A stretch of 64,000 bases of DNA from Argopecten irradians (taxonomy: Eukaryota > Mollusca > Bivalvia > Pectinida > Pectinidae), in contig NC_091134.1 of assembly GCF_041381155.1 (NCBI RefSeq), positions 64,224,902 to 64,288,901 on the forward strand. The letters run 5' to 3'. The notes below the pieces were generated by a model that did no database searches, was not told the DNA's origin, and saw nothing but the letters and a program-made list of their open reading frames with translations. Shown here in pieces: positions 46,908 to 58,523 of the stretch (position 1 is the first letter of the stretch; each line of letters opens with the position of its first letter). The position numbers and the translations under genes are program-made.

Positions 46908-48690
46908 TAGGTCACCTGAGACAAAGTCTCAAGTGACCTATTCTAATCGCCTTTTGTCCGTCGTCGTCCGTCGTCCGTCGTGCGTCGTGCGTCGTCCGTC
47001 GTGCGTCGTCCGTCGTGCGTCGTATGTCCGTAAACAATTTACGTTTTCGACTTCTTCTCCAAAACTACAGAAGCAATTTCAATGAAATTTTGCACAAACC
47101 TTCTAAGGCATGAGGCCAATCAAAATTGTGAATTACATGGTCCCCACCCCCCCAGGGGGCTGTGGGAGGGGCCAAAAGGGGTAAAATTGAGTAAAATTTC
47201 AAAAATCTTCTTCTCTACTCACAGATGTGGTAGAATCAAATACTCTTCATAGATAGAAAGGTCTAAATGTCCTTTACAAAAATTGTGAATTATATGACCC
47301 TGGGGTCTCTAGTTTCCCCTTGGGGAGGAGTTAAGTTTACTATAGTTTATATTGGGAAAACACATTTTTGAGCATTATTTGGTCATTTGTAATAGGAAAT
47401 GAGTCAAATGTTGTCAGAATTATCAGTATGAGATGGCCATTTAATCCTATTAACAAATTTTCTATAACTGACCCCCAGGGGCCTTAGGGGCAGGGTCAAA
47501 AGGGGTCAAATAGGCTAAAACTTCAAAAATCTTCTTCTGAAATTCTGGAAATGGTAGAATCAAATACTTTTCATAAATAGTAAGGTCTTGAGGTCCTTTA
47601 CAAAAATTGTGAATTATATGACACTGGGGTCTCACGTTTCCCCCTGGGGAGGGGGTCAAATTTACTATAGGTTATATAGGGAAAACACATTTATGAGCAT
47701 TTTTTGCTCAATTTTCATTGGAAACGAGTCAAACTTGGTTAGAATTATTAGCCTGAGATAGCATTTTAACATCATATCCATATTGGTCCAGGCTGACCCC
47801 CTGGGGCAGAGGGGCGGGGCCAAAAAAGGTCAAACAGGCTAAAACTTCAAAAATATTCTTCTAAAATTCTGGATATGGTAGAATCAATTACACTTAACAA
47901 ATGAAAAGGTCTTAAAGTTTGTTTTATAAAAATTGTTAATTATATGACCCTGGGGTCTCATGTTTTCCCTTGGGGAGGGGGTCAAGTTTACTATAGTTTA
48001 TATAGGAAAAACACATTAATGAGCATTTTTTGCTCAATTTTCATAGGAAATGAGTCAAACTTGGTTAGAATTATTAGCCTGAGATAGCATTTTAATATCA
48101 CATCCACGTTGGTCCTGGCCAACCCCCTGGGGGCAGAGGGGCGGGGCTAAGAAAGGGTCAAATAGGCTAAAACTTCAAAAATCTTCTAAAATTCTGGAAA
48201 TAGTAGAAACAAAAACAAATAATTATAGATGGAAAGGTCTTCAGGTGTTTTATAAAAATTGTGAATTATATGACCTTGGGGTCTCACGTTACCCCCTGGG
48301 GAGGGGGTCAAGTTTACTTTAGTTTATATAGGAAAAACATATTTTTGAACATTATTTGCCCAATTTTCAAAGGAAATTAGTCAAACTTGATTAGAATTAT
48401 TAGCCTAAGATATAGCATCTTAACATCCATATCCGTCCTCGATGACCCCTTAGGGGACCAGAGGGGCAGGACCAAACAGGGTCAAAATGATTAAAATTTC
48501 AAAAAATACCTCTAAGTTCACAGGTTTGATGGAAGCAAATACTCTTTATAGTCTAAAAGTCAAATTTATAAATCACTGACCAACCTCAAGGCCCAGCATA
48601 TAGTGTTTATATGTCTTTAATTTGTTTCATTATTTGTTTCATTATATATTCTATCTCAGGTGACCGTTAAGGCCCATGGGCCTCTTGTCT
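46908..48690 (+). repeat. High-copy bivalve repeat with four internal units
   Basis: Begins AGGTCACCTGAGACAAAGTC and ends with TATCTCAGGTGACC, so the ends are inverted. A GTCGTCCGTCGTGCGTC simple repeat (46960-47025) follows the start. The body repeats a unit of 322-327 bp: GAATTATATGACCCTGGGGT-type motifs at about 47286, 47608, 47935 and 48262, each followed by CCTTGGGGAGGGGGTCAA-like sequence. No coding. Class unknown to me; I recall it as widespread in bivalves. Confidence 0.75.
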
Positions 48691-49860
48691 TATTTTCTTC
48701 GCAATCCATTTAAAATGATATTGATGCTACTGAATAAGTTTACAGAATGATTCTAAACTAGTTTATATTGTATCTGGGTGCAAATTACAACTACATATAC
48801 CACAAATGTGTGGTTATTCAGTTTATTCTTCACTACACCAGCCGGGGGGGTAAAAAGCTAGTTCCGGAATTGCGATCCCAATACTGGTAAAACCAAGTTT
48901 TACCGTAATTAAATATAAGAAATAAGAAGAGTTGTAGAAAACCTATAAAACCGTTATTATAATTCGGGTTAGCTCGACATTAACAACAGTTGATTATCAA
49001 AATAGATTAACCAAACATCTAACAAAAACGGTGCCCGGTGCACGTGTGTTGTGTATGTCAATAAATAAGGTTAGCCATAGAGGTCAGTGAACACAAAGGA
49101 GCGGTGGTCCAGTGGCGGGAGAACCCTATTGACCTACACACATACATGTAGTACGTACACGTAGATATATTAGATACCGTGACCTTCAAGACGTGCCCTG
49201 TAAAAGTTTCAAGTGACACAGGAGGGGATACTGATTTTAGTTAAGTAGATATTTAGATACATGTTCCAACTTGGGGAAATAATACCCCCTCTCTCGTTGC
49301 AGTTATATAATAATATAACCATATATCATTATTTATTGTTTAAATATTTATCATATTTTTTTTCTATTAAATATGGCATTATAGACTCACACAAACAACT
49401 ACGTTTCAAGCTTACCAAAAGCTTTCTATAGCTATTGTCCATCTTCTTGATATTGGTCACTATATATATATATATATATATATATAAGTTGGTCAATGTG
49501 GTTCGAAGGCGGTAAATTCCTTTATTGCAAGACATCATGCAACTCTGCACTAGAAATATGCCCTGTTATGTATACTTACAGACCACTCTTTCTATTGGTG
49601 GATGTTATTAACACAAATGTGTCTGAAACTTACCTGAGCAGGAAAGATACCTTTGTCGGAATACGTGTAACCTCGTTAACACGAACATGAAAATGTCAAA
49701 CCTGACGCTATATTTCGTAGGTCCCAACCAAATTTGTTTCCACTAGATAACAATATCCATGTACGCTTAACTCGAAATTCTCTCTCTGTAAATTCGAAGT
49801 TGTAAGATGATCCTGCTGATCTCGAGATAACGAGATTTCATTGTGTTAGGATTTTAGTAG
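48691..49860. other. Gap with a TA microsatellite
   Basis: Contains a TA run at 49461-49486. Frames around 49329-49690 have no coding character. Nothing else recognised. Confidence 0.4.
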
Positions 49861-51235
49861 ATGTAATAGACATTTCTAACCTCGACAGAGACACAGACTC
49901 GGAGAACGACTTCGACGGTTTGAGGGGTCATCTCACAATGCATAACATATCTTTGTACCTTTCTCTTACACTATAGTTATATATTCGCGGCGCATTTATA
50001 GTATCTACATTTAAAAATTGTAATTTTGCAGCGTCATTAGAAACTATGATAAAACTCAAAGATCCCCCGGAGTACATAACCGTGTACACTTACCTCGGTT
50101 GAGATGCATATGAACAAGCCATTTCGTCACATCATACATATGCTGTTAGGGAGGAATGATTATACATATGCAAAAAGATTATGTTAGCTCTGGACGGTAT
50201 TTCATTTTATCTTTATGATTGGCCAATCCGAGAGGTCGCGGGAACTTGAGCTCTAATGGCAACTTAAATCTAGGTGAAACAAAATGTCTATTCCTTATGT
50301 TCAATTCGCACTTCAATTAGATCCAGACATCGTGCGTATATCGTGCGAGAAGCTCAGATGTCGCCTACCCGATCACTTGTGTTTTCTCCGAGCACCCCGG
50401 TTTGTTTCCACTCTAAGACCCCTCACGCTCTTTCATCCGGGCCATCCTCAATCAAAAGATTTATGTTAATTGTTTCCAATGGCATTGACTCCATTAACCA
50501 TTTTTTATACAAATGTAATAAACATATGTGTGCATAATGATAGTATAGCGAGAAAATTGATACTGTTGGTGGAATTAATGCAAACGTCACTCTCTGCAAT
50601 CGGAACGCTTCATGAAAAGAAAATGGAATCCGATTGAATAGGCTGTTATAGAAGTTGACAATGACTTGATGCAGGAATGACAAAGATTATGAGGAATATG
50701 AAGAGATTATTTGTTGGACAAATGTGTGTATTTTTATTTACAGCTACAATATTATAACCATAAGGAATACTTTTTTTTAATTTTGTAGAGATTATTGATA
50801 GTGAGACGGTGTTATTGTTATAACATATGGTTAATAACTGAAGCAAAATTAAAACTTTTTTAAGATATAAAATAAAATGCTTAATCAAGGTGATAATAAT
50901 ATTTTATTTGTCATTTAAGCAGTAAGGTGACTGTGGCTGATGCGTATTACAAAAAGAAATAAAAATAAAATAATTAAGAAAAGTAAAAAAAAAAAGATAT
51001 TAGTGAGGATCGAACCTGAGACCATTACATTTTGTACCTGATGCAGTATCCGTTTGACCAGTATACATTAAATAATTTTATCAACGACAAATTATACAGA
51101 GTTGGGATGTCCTCGGCGACGTCCGAGCAAAAATTTTACATACAAATTTTGAGATGATCCCTGAGAACAGTCGAAGTTGGTCTTGGAGTTCGTGTCTGAT
51201 CGACGTAAGAAATGTCTAATAGGCCAGGGGTGGAT
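49850..51235. mobile_element. Possible TIR element marked by inverted 80-bp blocks
   Basis: 49860-49940 (AATAGACATTTCTAACCTCG ... GACGGTTTGAGGGGTCATCT) is an imperfect reverse complement of 51150-51226 (AGATGATCCCTGAGAACAGT ... CGACGTAAGAAATGTCTAAT). About 1.37 kb between outer edges, with no transposase. It includes a short Met frame at 50284-50469 that I do not trust and a tRNA-like sequence. Confidence 0.45.
51001..51066 (-). pseudogene. tRNA-like sequence (SINE head or tRNA pseudogene)
   Basis: Minus strand: CTGGTCAAACGGATACTGCA (A-box-like) and GTCTCAGGTTCGATCCTCAC (B box GGTTCGATCC). An A-rich run (50960-50996) flanks it as at 46778. Confidence 0.5.
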
Positions 51236-51282
51236 ATAACGTCAGTGATAATAACCCTCGAAGTATCGAGGGTGACTGACCA

Positions 51283-51400
51283 CCAACTTCGCTATAGCCA
51301 AGGGTATTCATTGCGATACTCTGCCTGAAACTGTTTCAGGCAGATAATACCGTTTCAGGTAGATGTAGTATCGTACTGACTACCCTTGGCAAGAGAAATT
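51283..51400. mobile_element. Small palindromic MITE, family E copy 2
   Basis: CCAACTTCGCTATAGCCAAG and GGGTATTCA at the left; GACTACCCTTGGCAAGAGAA at the right, with inner CTGAAACTGTTTCAGG palindrome. Related to 1412-1518. Confidence 0.5.
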
Positions 51401-52015
51401 GACTGACCACCAGACCCTATGTTGTTGATAATAGATTTAAACTGCCTTAACAAAAGTCCACTGCTTAATAATTCGGACTACCAGGACGATTAAAACTGGG
51501 GATTGCTTTTTGTCTTTTTGGTTGGTTGATTGGACTTTTAAACATCCTATTAACAGGTCGCAATGTGTCGAGTGAAAGTCTGCACGTATTAGGTGGAGCC
51601 CAATTTAGACACTTCAAAAAATTATTGCACAGAAAAAAAAATATAGTAAAGAACATGTCTAGTATTCACATATTTGGTCTGCATTTGATAAAGACATAGA
51701 AAGAAGAGTGTTGCTTTCAGGGTCGAGTACTGTACCTCTGTCAGTTAGTGTTTTATGCATAAAAAGGGCAAATAAAACCGAAAAGTTATTACAAATTGAA
51801 CTATCACTCCATTAATTATAACTGTGACACACAAATCACTCAGGAAATGGCGGTAGGTCGATGGTGGCTTTTCCCTCTTCCCAAATCTGACATGTCCATA
51901 TGCTGAACAAGTACACGATACACATATTATAATTAATTTCAGCCATTGTTGAGACTATTTGTACACACAAAACATTATATACTAGATGATAATGTAATAG
52001 AACATATTTTTACTC
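51401..52015. other. Upstream region of the DUF4806 gene
   Basis: Must hold the first coding exon or 5' intron of the gene starting at 52016. ATGGCG followed by a donor-like GTAGGT at 51848-51859 is tempting, but its phase does not fit. No start assigned. Confidence 0.35.
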
Positions 52016-55000
52016 TAGGGCCGCATATGTGGTGGTTCGGTTTTTGGACAAAAATCGAGTAGAGGTCGTACCCAAGTGCTGGCTAGTGGGAAGGAAGCTA
52101 TGTCGATGGCCGTCTTCAAAATACAGCTCGACTAGATTAACCAAAGACATCAAGAAGATGGCGGCCCCTGATGATGACTTCAAGCTGTATGAAATAAAAG
52201 TTCTGTATGAGACAGGTATACTGATATAGGACAACTCGTATCTGGGTAATGAGACAGGTATACTGATATAGGACAACTCGTATCTGGGTGATGAGACAGG
52301 TATACTGATTTAGGACAACTCGATGAGACAGGTATACTGATATAGGACAACTCGTATCTGGGTGATGAGACAGGTATACTGATATAGGACAACTCGTATC
52401 TGGGTGGTTATATGATGGTCATATTAGGTATACTGATATAGGACAACTCGTATCTGGGTGATGAGACAGGTATACTGATATAGGACAACTCGTATCTGGG
52501 TAATGAGACAGGTATACTGATATAGGACAACTCGTATCTGGGTGATGAGACAGGTATACTGATATAGGACAACTCGTATCTGGGTGATGAGACAGGTATA
52601 CTGATATAGGACAACTCGTATCTGGGTGATGAGACAGGTATACTGATATAGGACAACTCGTATCTGGGTGGTTATATGATGGTCATATTAGGTATACTGA
52701 TATAGGACAACTCGTATCTGGGTGATGAGACAGGTATACTGATATAGGACAACTCGTATCTGGGTGATGAGACAGGTATACTGATATAGGACAACTCGTA
52801 TCTGGGTGGTTATATGATGGTCATATTCCTTGTCGGACATTTATCATAATCATAACAAAGAGTTGTTTCTCACGAAATAAAACCGAATTTTATCAACTGA
52901 TTTTACAGGAGATCTGGCATTAATACATCGTATAATAAACGATTTAGCGATACGTGTTACGTACTTTTATTTGTAAAATGGCTTCAATTCAATGATAAAA
53001 TCAAACAAAAATAATGTATTTATAGAAATTAAGTAAATATCAAAAGTTAAGATTAATATTGATTACATGTGCGTTGGTTAGAACATGATCTACGAAATAT
53101 ATATGTATTACAGTTGTCTACACGAAGGCCAGGGAAAAACGTTACGAGGCAGACGACACGACTGCTTCAGAACCAGATGATGGAGAAATATTACACGAGA
53201 GAAAGAGATACAAAAGGTATGTGTTTTATTTTAGTTTCCGATGAAATAATTTCAGGATTTACCGCACAAGTAAATTAATTTAATATAATTGCTTGTAGGC
53301 TAAAATGCAGCACTGTCCGTTGCCGCTGTCACAGTAGTATTTCTAATAATTTTCCAAAGTTTTGAGGATGTCGTTCATGCTCAAGAAATGTATGTCCTAT
53401 TACTGTATTTGGAATTACTAGTAACCGATGCATAGTCGTCTTACATAATTTCACTCAAATAATGAATTAGAATCCATTCTTGTTATGCAGGCCAAGTACC
53501 AGGAGCCTGGATTCATCAGATAGTGAACCTGACTCTGCAGTCAAATACAGGAAGACAGACAATCAGCAAAAGCGGTCTAGATCGAAGATGTCGAGGTTAC
53601 CTACTGATGATGACCAGCCACCATTGCCGAGGTCACCTACTGAGGATGACCAGCCACCATTGCCGAGGTCACCTACTGAGGATGACCAGCCACCATTGCC
53701 GAGGTCACCTACTGATGATGACCAGCCACCATTGCCGAGGTCACCTACTGATGATGACCAGCCACCATTGCCGAGGTCACCTACTGAGGATGACCAGCCA
53801 CCATTGCCGAGGTCACCTACTGATGATGACCAGCCACCATTGCCGAGGTCACCACCCCCTATTTCTCCTTCTACTCCACGTCGTCCTTCAGCATTGCCAG
53901 CCTCGTTACCAGCAACACCACCACAGGCCAATACACCACCCAGCTCACCGGGGTCGACAACCCTCTCTAATGCTGGTAGGAATCAATTAATGCAAACAAT
54001 TTGTATAGTTCTTCACTCACCTTGACACTCGCAAAATCTTAGATAAGATTGACTTATTATTTGCACATCTAAGTAAAAACGTAAGCTTAATTAAGTGTTT
54101 TGTACATTTTCCAGATATGCAGGAGTTGATTTTGACACTTTTAGAACAAATGAGGGATGATCTTGTAAGAATAAATAAACAAATTCAGCGGCAACAAAAG
54201 GACGATATGATGGACGAAATTGAGCTGGATAAGCTGGTAAAAGAACTCTTTCCAATCAAAAGTTTCCAAAGCATGGATGATGTAGAATTAAAACTGGAGG
54301 ACGAGGAGTGTTTTAGACGCCTGGTAAGAACTTCTAGTGGAACTCTATTAAAACAGTTAGGACTGCTTGTGGTAAGAACATCTAGTTGAACTCTTATTTA
54401 AACAATATGACCTGCAAATGTAATATTATAGAACCTTACTAAAGTAAATGCGTGTTTATTTGAGAATTTGTGATATTGTATGGGCGAAGTATCGGGCGGG
54501 TTATGTGATGGATGAAAAACTTTATATTTATAAGGTAAACATATCTTAAAAATTACTGATTTATTGAAATGAGGAACTTCAATTGATATGAAGTGTCGTT
54601 ATTTTGTTACAGTTGAGACGCCTGTCGTTGATAGGAGGGACATCAGTACGAGACGCCGTACGACGACTGATGAAACTGGTGATCTCAAACGACGTGGCAC
54701 AACACTGTAACTGGATCGGGAAGGGTGGGAAAACACCATTCTCTACTCTCAAGTTGAGGATACTTATCATAAGTAAGATGATAATGAGACATTTACGCTC
54801 AGAATTCTATAAAAATACAACATTTGTAATTATACATCTTCTTGTAACAAATTGATATTCTCAGTATTGCCAACCTCTGACGAGGTCAAATCGGGTGATC
54901 ACCTATGAAAAAACGGGTGAAAGGGTCAAAACAAGGGTCATATGCGAAACAACATTTTAGTGTAATTTTTAACACTTTTTCAAAGCCTTAAATATGCATA

Positions 55001-56379
55001 TATTTATTATTTTCATTTTGTTATTCAATAATATTTATGATGATTTTTTTGTAATAACATAATTAATATCTGATAATTAATAAAAATATTGTATCAAAAA
55101 ATCTTTTAAAATAATATTTGATAAAATCCGGATTTTTTGTTCTACACGTGTCCGGTTTCATTATTATCTTTGACTAAACAAAATGGCGGCCATTATGATT
55201 GGCTTGCCTGCCTACTGCAACAGGACATCGCCCACGTTTACTATGTTTTACATGTATTCATGTGAGTAAATCTTTGTCTGAAATCACAAGTGTTTGTGCT
55301 TTTGAAGAATTTTGAAGAGATTAGATCTGATTTTGAACAGTATTAATTAATATTGGCCCTGTCTAATTTTCCTAGCTGGCTCTGGCTAAAAACGATCAAA
55401 GACATCGTGATGCATGACTGAATAATTCAATGTTGCTTGTTACGAGCATTTCCATTGGCTTAAAAATTTACTTTATCAGCCCATAAAGGAAAAAATGGCG
55501 TCGCCGTTTGTAACGTCGCTTTTGATTGGCTGAGATGACGGCGTAATAATTTCATAGACAAAAGAGTCCCAAAATGAATTTTAAATGTTGAAGAGATTAT
55601 CTTTGGTAAATTGAATTATAAGGATTAATTTGAATAGATTTTTTATGTTATGGAGATATAACACAAAAATCTGAGTGTACTCTCATCATAAACCGCTTCG
55701 CGGTTTATTTAGAGTACACTCAGATTTTTGTGTTATATCTCCATAACATAAAAAATCTATTCAAGTTAATCCTTAAATAGAATAATTGCTACAATTTCAC
55801 ACCTTTATTAAAGTTTGTTTATGCAAGGGCCTGATATGAGTCTTAAGCCCTGATATATAATTAAAATTGCGCTAATGGCTATATCTGACATACTTTTTGT
55901 GAGCTTTTTGACACTTTGGTCCCAGTGCTGAAAATCGGGTTATTTGGTGACCCGCCGGGTCAATCGGGTTAGGCATTCTAAAATGTCTAAAAAACGGGTC
56001 AACCCGGAAAAATCGGGTGAGTTGGCAATACTGTATTCTAAATGAAAATTTAGTTTTTGCAATATGCATATGCATTGCAAAAATACGTTACGCCACATGA
56101 AAGCATTGATTATCCTCCAATGGCTTAAAACAAGACATTTCCTGGAAATATATTTAAAAAAGAAGATTTTTTTCCAAAAATCATATGTGTTCCTGTACAG
56201 TACATATTCATTGCTGTTTTACAGGGGCGGTGAGGAGGAACGTTTCGTTTGAAAATGCAACTGACGACGAGATAGAGAACGTCATTAAAGATTGGCTAAA
56301 GACGGCCACAGACAGAGAAGGAGGCAGGAGGCATAGGGAAAACCAGAAATCCAAAAAAATGTCATCGAAATCAAAATAA
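52016..56379 (+). CDS. DUF4806-domain protein, six exons (5' start not found)
   Basis: Exons 52016-52215, 53114-53216, 53491-53975, 54115-54323, 54613-54772 and 56225-56379, all GT-AG with matching phases. The first, AYVVVRFLDKNRVEVVPKCW to LCRWPSSKYSSTR, is the short N-terminal domain (V-x-FL...V-V-P..WL...C-WP) often found before DUF4806 or BEN domains. Exon 3 holds seven copies of PTDDDQPPLPRS-type repeats in a Pro/Ser-rich linker. Exon 4 starts with a coiled coil (ELILTLLEQMRDDLVRINKQ), then LFPIKSFQSMDDVELKLED; exon 5 reads RLSLIGGTSVRDAVRRLMKL and NWIGKGGKTPFSTLKL; exon 6 DEIENVIKDWL: together a DUF4806 domain. Function unknown; this family is often expanded and transposon-linked in invertebrates. 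At least one 5' exon is missing. Confidence 0.8.
52208..52830. repeat. 42-bp minisatellite at the first splice donor
   Basis: About 14 units of GAGACAGGTATACTGATATA-GGACAACTCGTATCTGGGTGAT, with two variant units carrying GGTTATATGATGGTCATATT. The first unit contains the real exon end and donor (ACAG|GTATAC at 52215); most later units repeat it. Confidence 0.9.
53595..53850 (+). repeat. Coding 36-bp minisatellite
   Basis: Seven in-frame units encoding PT(D/E)DDQPPLPRS inside exon 3 of the DUF4806 gene. Units differ only at GAT/GAG (Asp/Glu). Confidence 0.92.
54861..56033. mobile_element. TIR element inside the last DUF4806-gene intron
   Basis: Left CAGTATTGCCAACCTCTGAC and right GTGAGTTGGCAATACTG mirror each other, with subterminal CGGGTGA/CGGGTCAA repeats on both sides. 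TATTCT flanks both ends, a possible 6-bp duplication. 1.17 kb, no transposase. A long hairpin sits at its centre. Confidence 0.65.
55618..55775. repeat. Long near-perfect hairpin
   Basis: Arms of about 65 bp: GGATTAATTTGAATAGATTT...GAGTGTACTCT (55621-55684) and AGAGTACACTC...AATCTATTCAAGTTAATCC (55710-55773). The loop itself holds AAACCGCTTCGCGGTTT, a second palindrome. Confidence 0.9.
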
Positions 56380-56392
56380 CGCGAAATCTTCT

Positions 56393-56398
56393 AATAAA
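56393..56398 (+). promoter_or_regulatory. Polyadenylation signal of the DUF4806 gene
   Basis: AATAAA 14 bases after the stop codon, the only canonical signal nearby. It implies a very short 3' UTR. Confidence 0.6.
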
Positions 56399-58523
56399 GT
56401 GAATACAGTGTACTCTGTTTAGTAGTTTTCAATCATACATCCATTAAAAGCAGTTGGGCCAACATTCAGACTGACTACTCACATACGTCAAATGTAGAGC
56501 AAGCATGTGGGTGACACATTGGCCCAGCATTCTAATAGGCTATTGCCAACACTTAGATTGAGCTGTAAATCATCTTATTTGCCCGTGAGTATTAATTTAG
56601 CAGCTTAGAAGCAATCACAAAAAATATCGCGGCGAAAAAGAATCAGTAGAACCAATTAAGTACCCTAAATCGTGAAACCAAACCACCACCAAAATAGTTA
56701 GGCATGGAAATTACGCTACCGCAAAAATAAGGGTTTTCAGACTTATAGAGAGCCAACTAAACATAGAGCCAGTATTTAGAGTGACTATAACTGAATAGGA
56801 CCAATGTTGGGCCGTAACAGCATACAAATACAATGTAGAACGACAGCGCAACAGGTTCAATCAAACGCAATTGGCCAATTCCATGGTGATAATGAGATGT
56901 TAGCTGAAAAAAAACTTGTTTATTGCATTGACTGATGATCATGAAGATAGCTGAGCTCATGAAACTGGAGTGAACTTTAGTGCATCATATAGTTACGGCC
57001 TAAAGAGTCCATACGGTGATAGGACTGGAGCATCAAAGGACAAGACATTATCAACAGAAATTACTTGACCATTCCAATAATACACGTGCGTCAGCCATCT
57101 TGTTTACTCAATTACTCTCATGAATTATTTTCTTGAATGTTTTGTCTGATTGTCGACAGTCTTACAGTACAGCTTGACCGACTCTTCCCAATGTTTGGCG
57201 ATTTTCCTATCACTCGGGTTCACAATGTCCAGTCGCACACCTTCATAAACCCTTCTAGCCTATTTTAATCACCAATAGTTGAAGCTGAAAAGGTTAGTGG
57301 TGTACGCTGTGACAGAACCTGTATAGTCATTTGGTGAAAACGGTAAGCTACTGTAGACTACTTGGGACGAAATGACACCAATAAAGGATAATGCAGGTTT
57401 TCAAAACTCTGCCGAAATTTCACTTCCTAGAATATGCAAGTGATTATTTGTTTTGTGAATCCGAACAGTCACATCAGAACTTGACCGAACAGTCACACCA
57501 GAACTTCACGCTTTATGTGATGCTGTCAGATCTGGGGACAGGAGTACAAGGTAGTAGTTGGCCATTTTTCGATTGCCTCAAAATAGCAAAACGGATGTCT
57601 TTTAATTGTCGACATTTATTTAATTCACTTAATTAACAAGACCTGTGATATATCATAAACATATTTGAACAGTACAAACGACTCTCCTACCAATTTTCGG
57701 CCTCTTTTCAATAGCTATGTACTTTTTGAGGCCGAAAATTTATGAAAGAAGAGATGTTTGCATTGTGTAAATGATTTATTTTCTCCCTCTGTAGGGCGAT
57801 TGTTTGAATATTTTAACATAACCTGAGAAAATTAACAAATCCGATGAAATTGATAACTGAGCAAGCTCGCGTGCGTTCAAAAAGTCGAGCGTTACAGTTC
57901 AAGAGTTGTGTTATAAGAGGCAATATATTTAAACATTATTCATAACAAAAGGCCAGTTCTTTCGTGATTTTTTGACATACTGCAAGAAAAAAATAGATAT
58001 ATATACTCCCTAGAAAATTGACCGAGAACCCTTTTTCAAAGGCTTTCGCAACACCGTATCGCATATAACGTTATTTCTTTAGACGAGCGGACGAATACAG
58101 GAATACAAGAAAGACAATCCAGGTTACATAACGTCTAATTGTCCATGCGTCTACAGGCAGTCAGGTTCTCATCTGCTAAACTAAGCAGTATTTGGAGAAG
58201 GGGTTTTAAAATAGTCATTATAGATAAGCTAATGGTCTTTTAAATACCAGAAAATAGAGATCAACAAACCACTTTTATTTCATCAGCAGCTGATAGTAGA
58301 ATTGGCCCATTGAGAAGGTAGTTATATCGAGCGGTCGCTCCTAGTCTATTGATTTTCCAATGCCAATACACACTCGGTATACGTCAGAACTGACGATGTC
58401 TGGCTTGCATAATTTATGCTTCATGAGACTGGCTATATCGGGACGTAATGTATGGAGCATCTATAATGGCTGACTGTATCTACTTGTCTGGAAATATGTG
58501 ACAGTGTCCCTCTCTAACCCCAG
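56399..58523. other. Gap between two host genes
   Basis: No gene that I can support. The small frames (56757-56960 minus, 57391-57636 plus) show no protein-like bias. It may be partly intron of the next gene, whose first exon was not found. Confidence 0.4.

Noticed and set aside
46905-48690. LTR element
   Set aside because: The ends are inverted rather than direct and there is no gag or pol coding.
50274-50537. Two overlapping Met frames with fairly even composition
   Set aside because: Open in two frames at once, no domain, no splice context; likely chance.
51848-51859. ATGGCG before GTAGGT as the first exon of the DUF4806 gene
   Set aside because: The phase does not match the next exon, which needs two bases carried over.
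53563-53931. Minus-strand Gly/Ser-rich frame
   Set aside because: Antisense of the 36-bp coding repeat of the DUF4806 gene.
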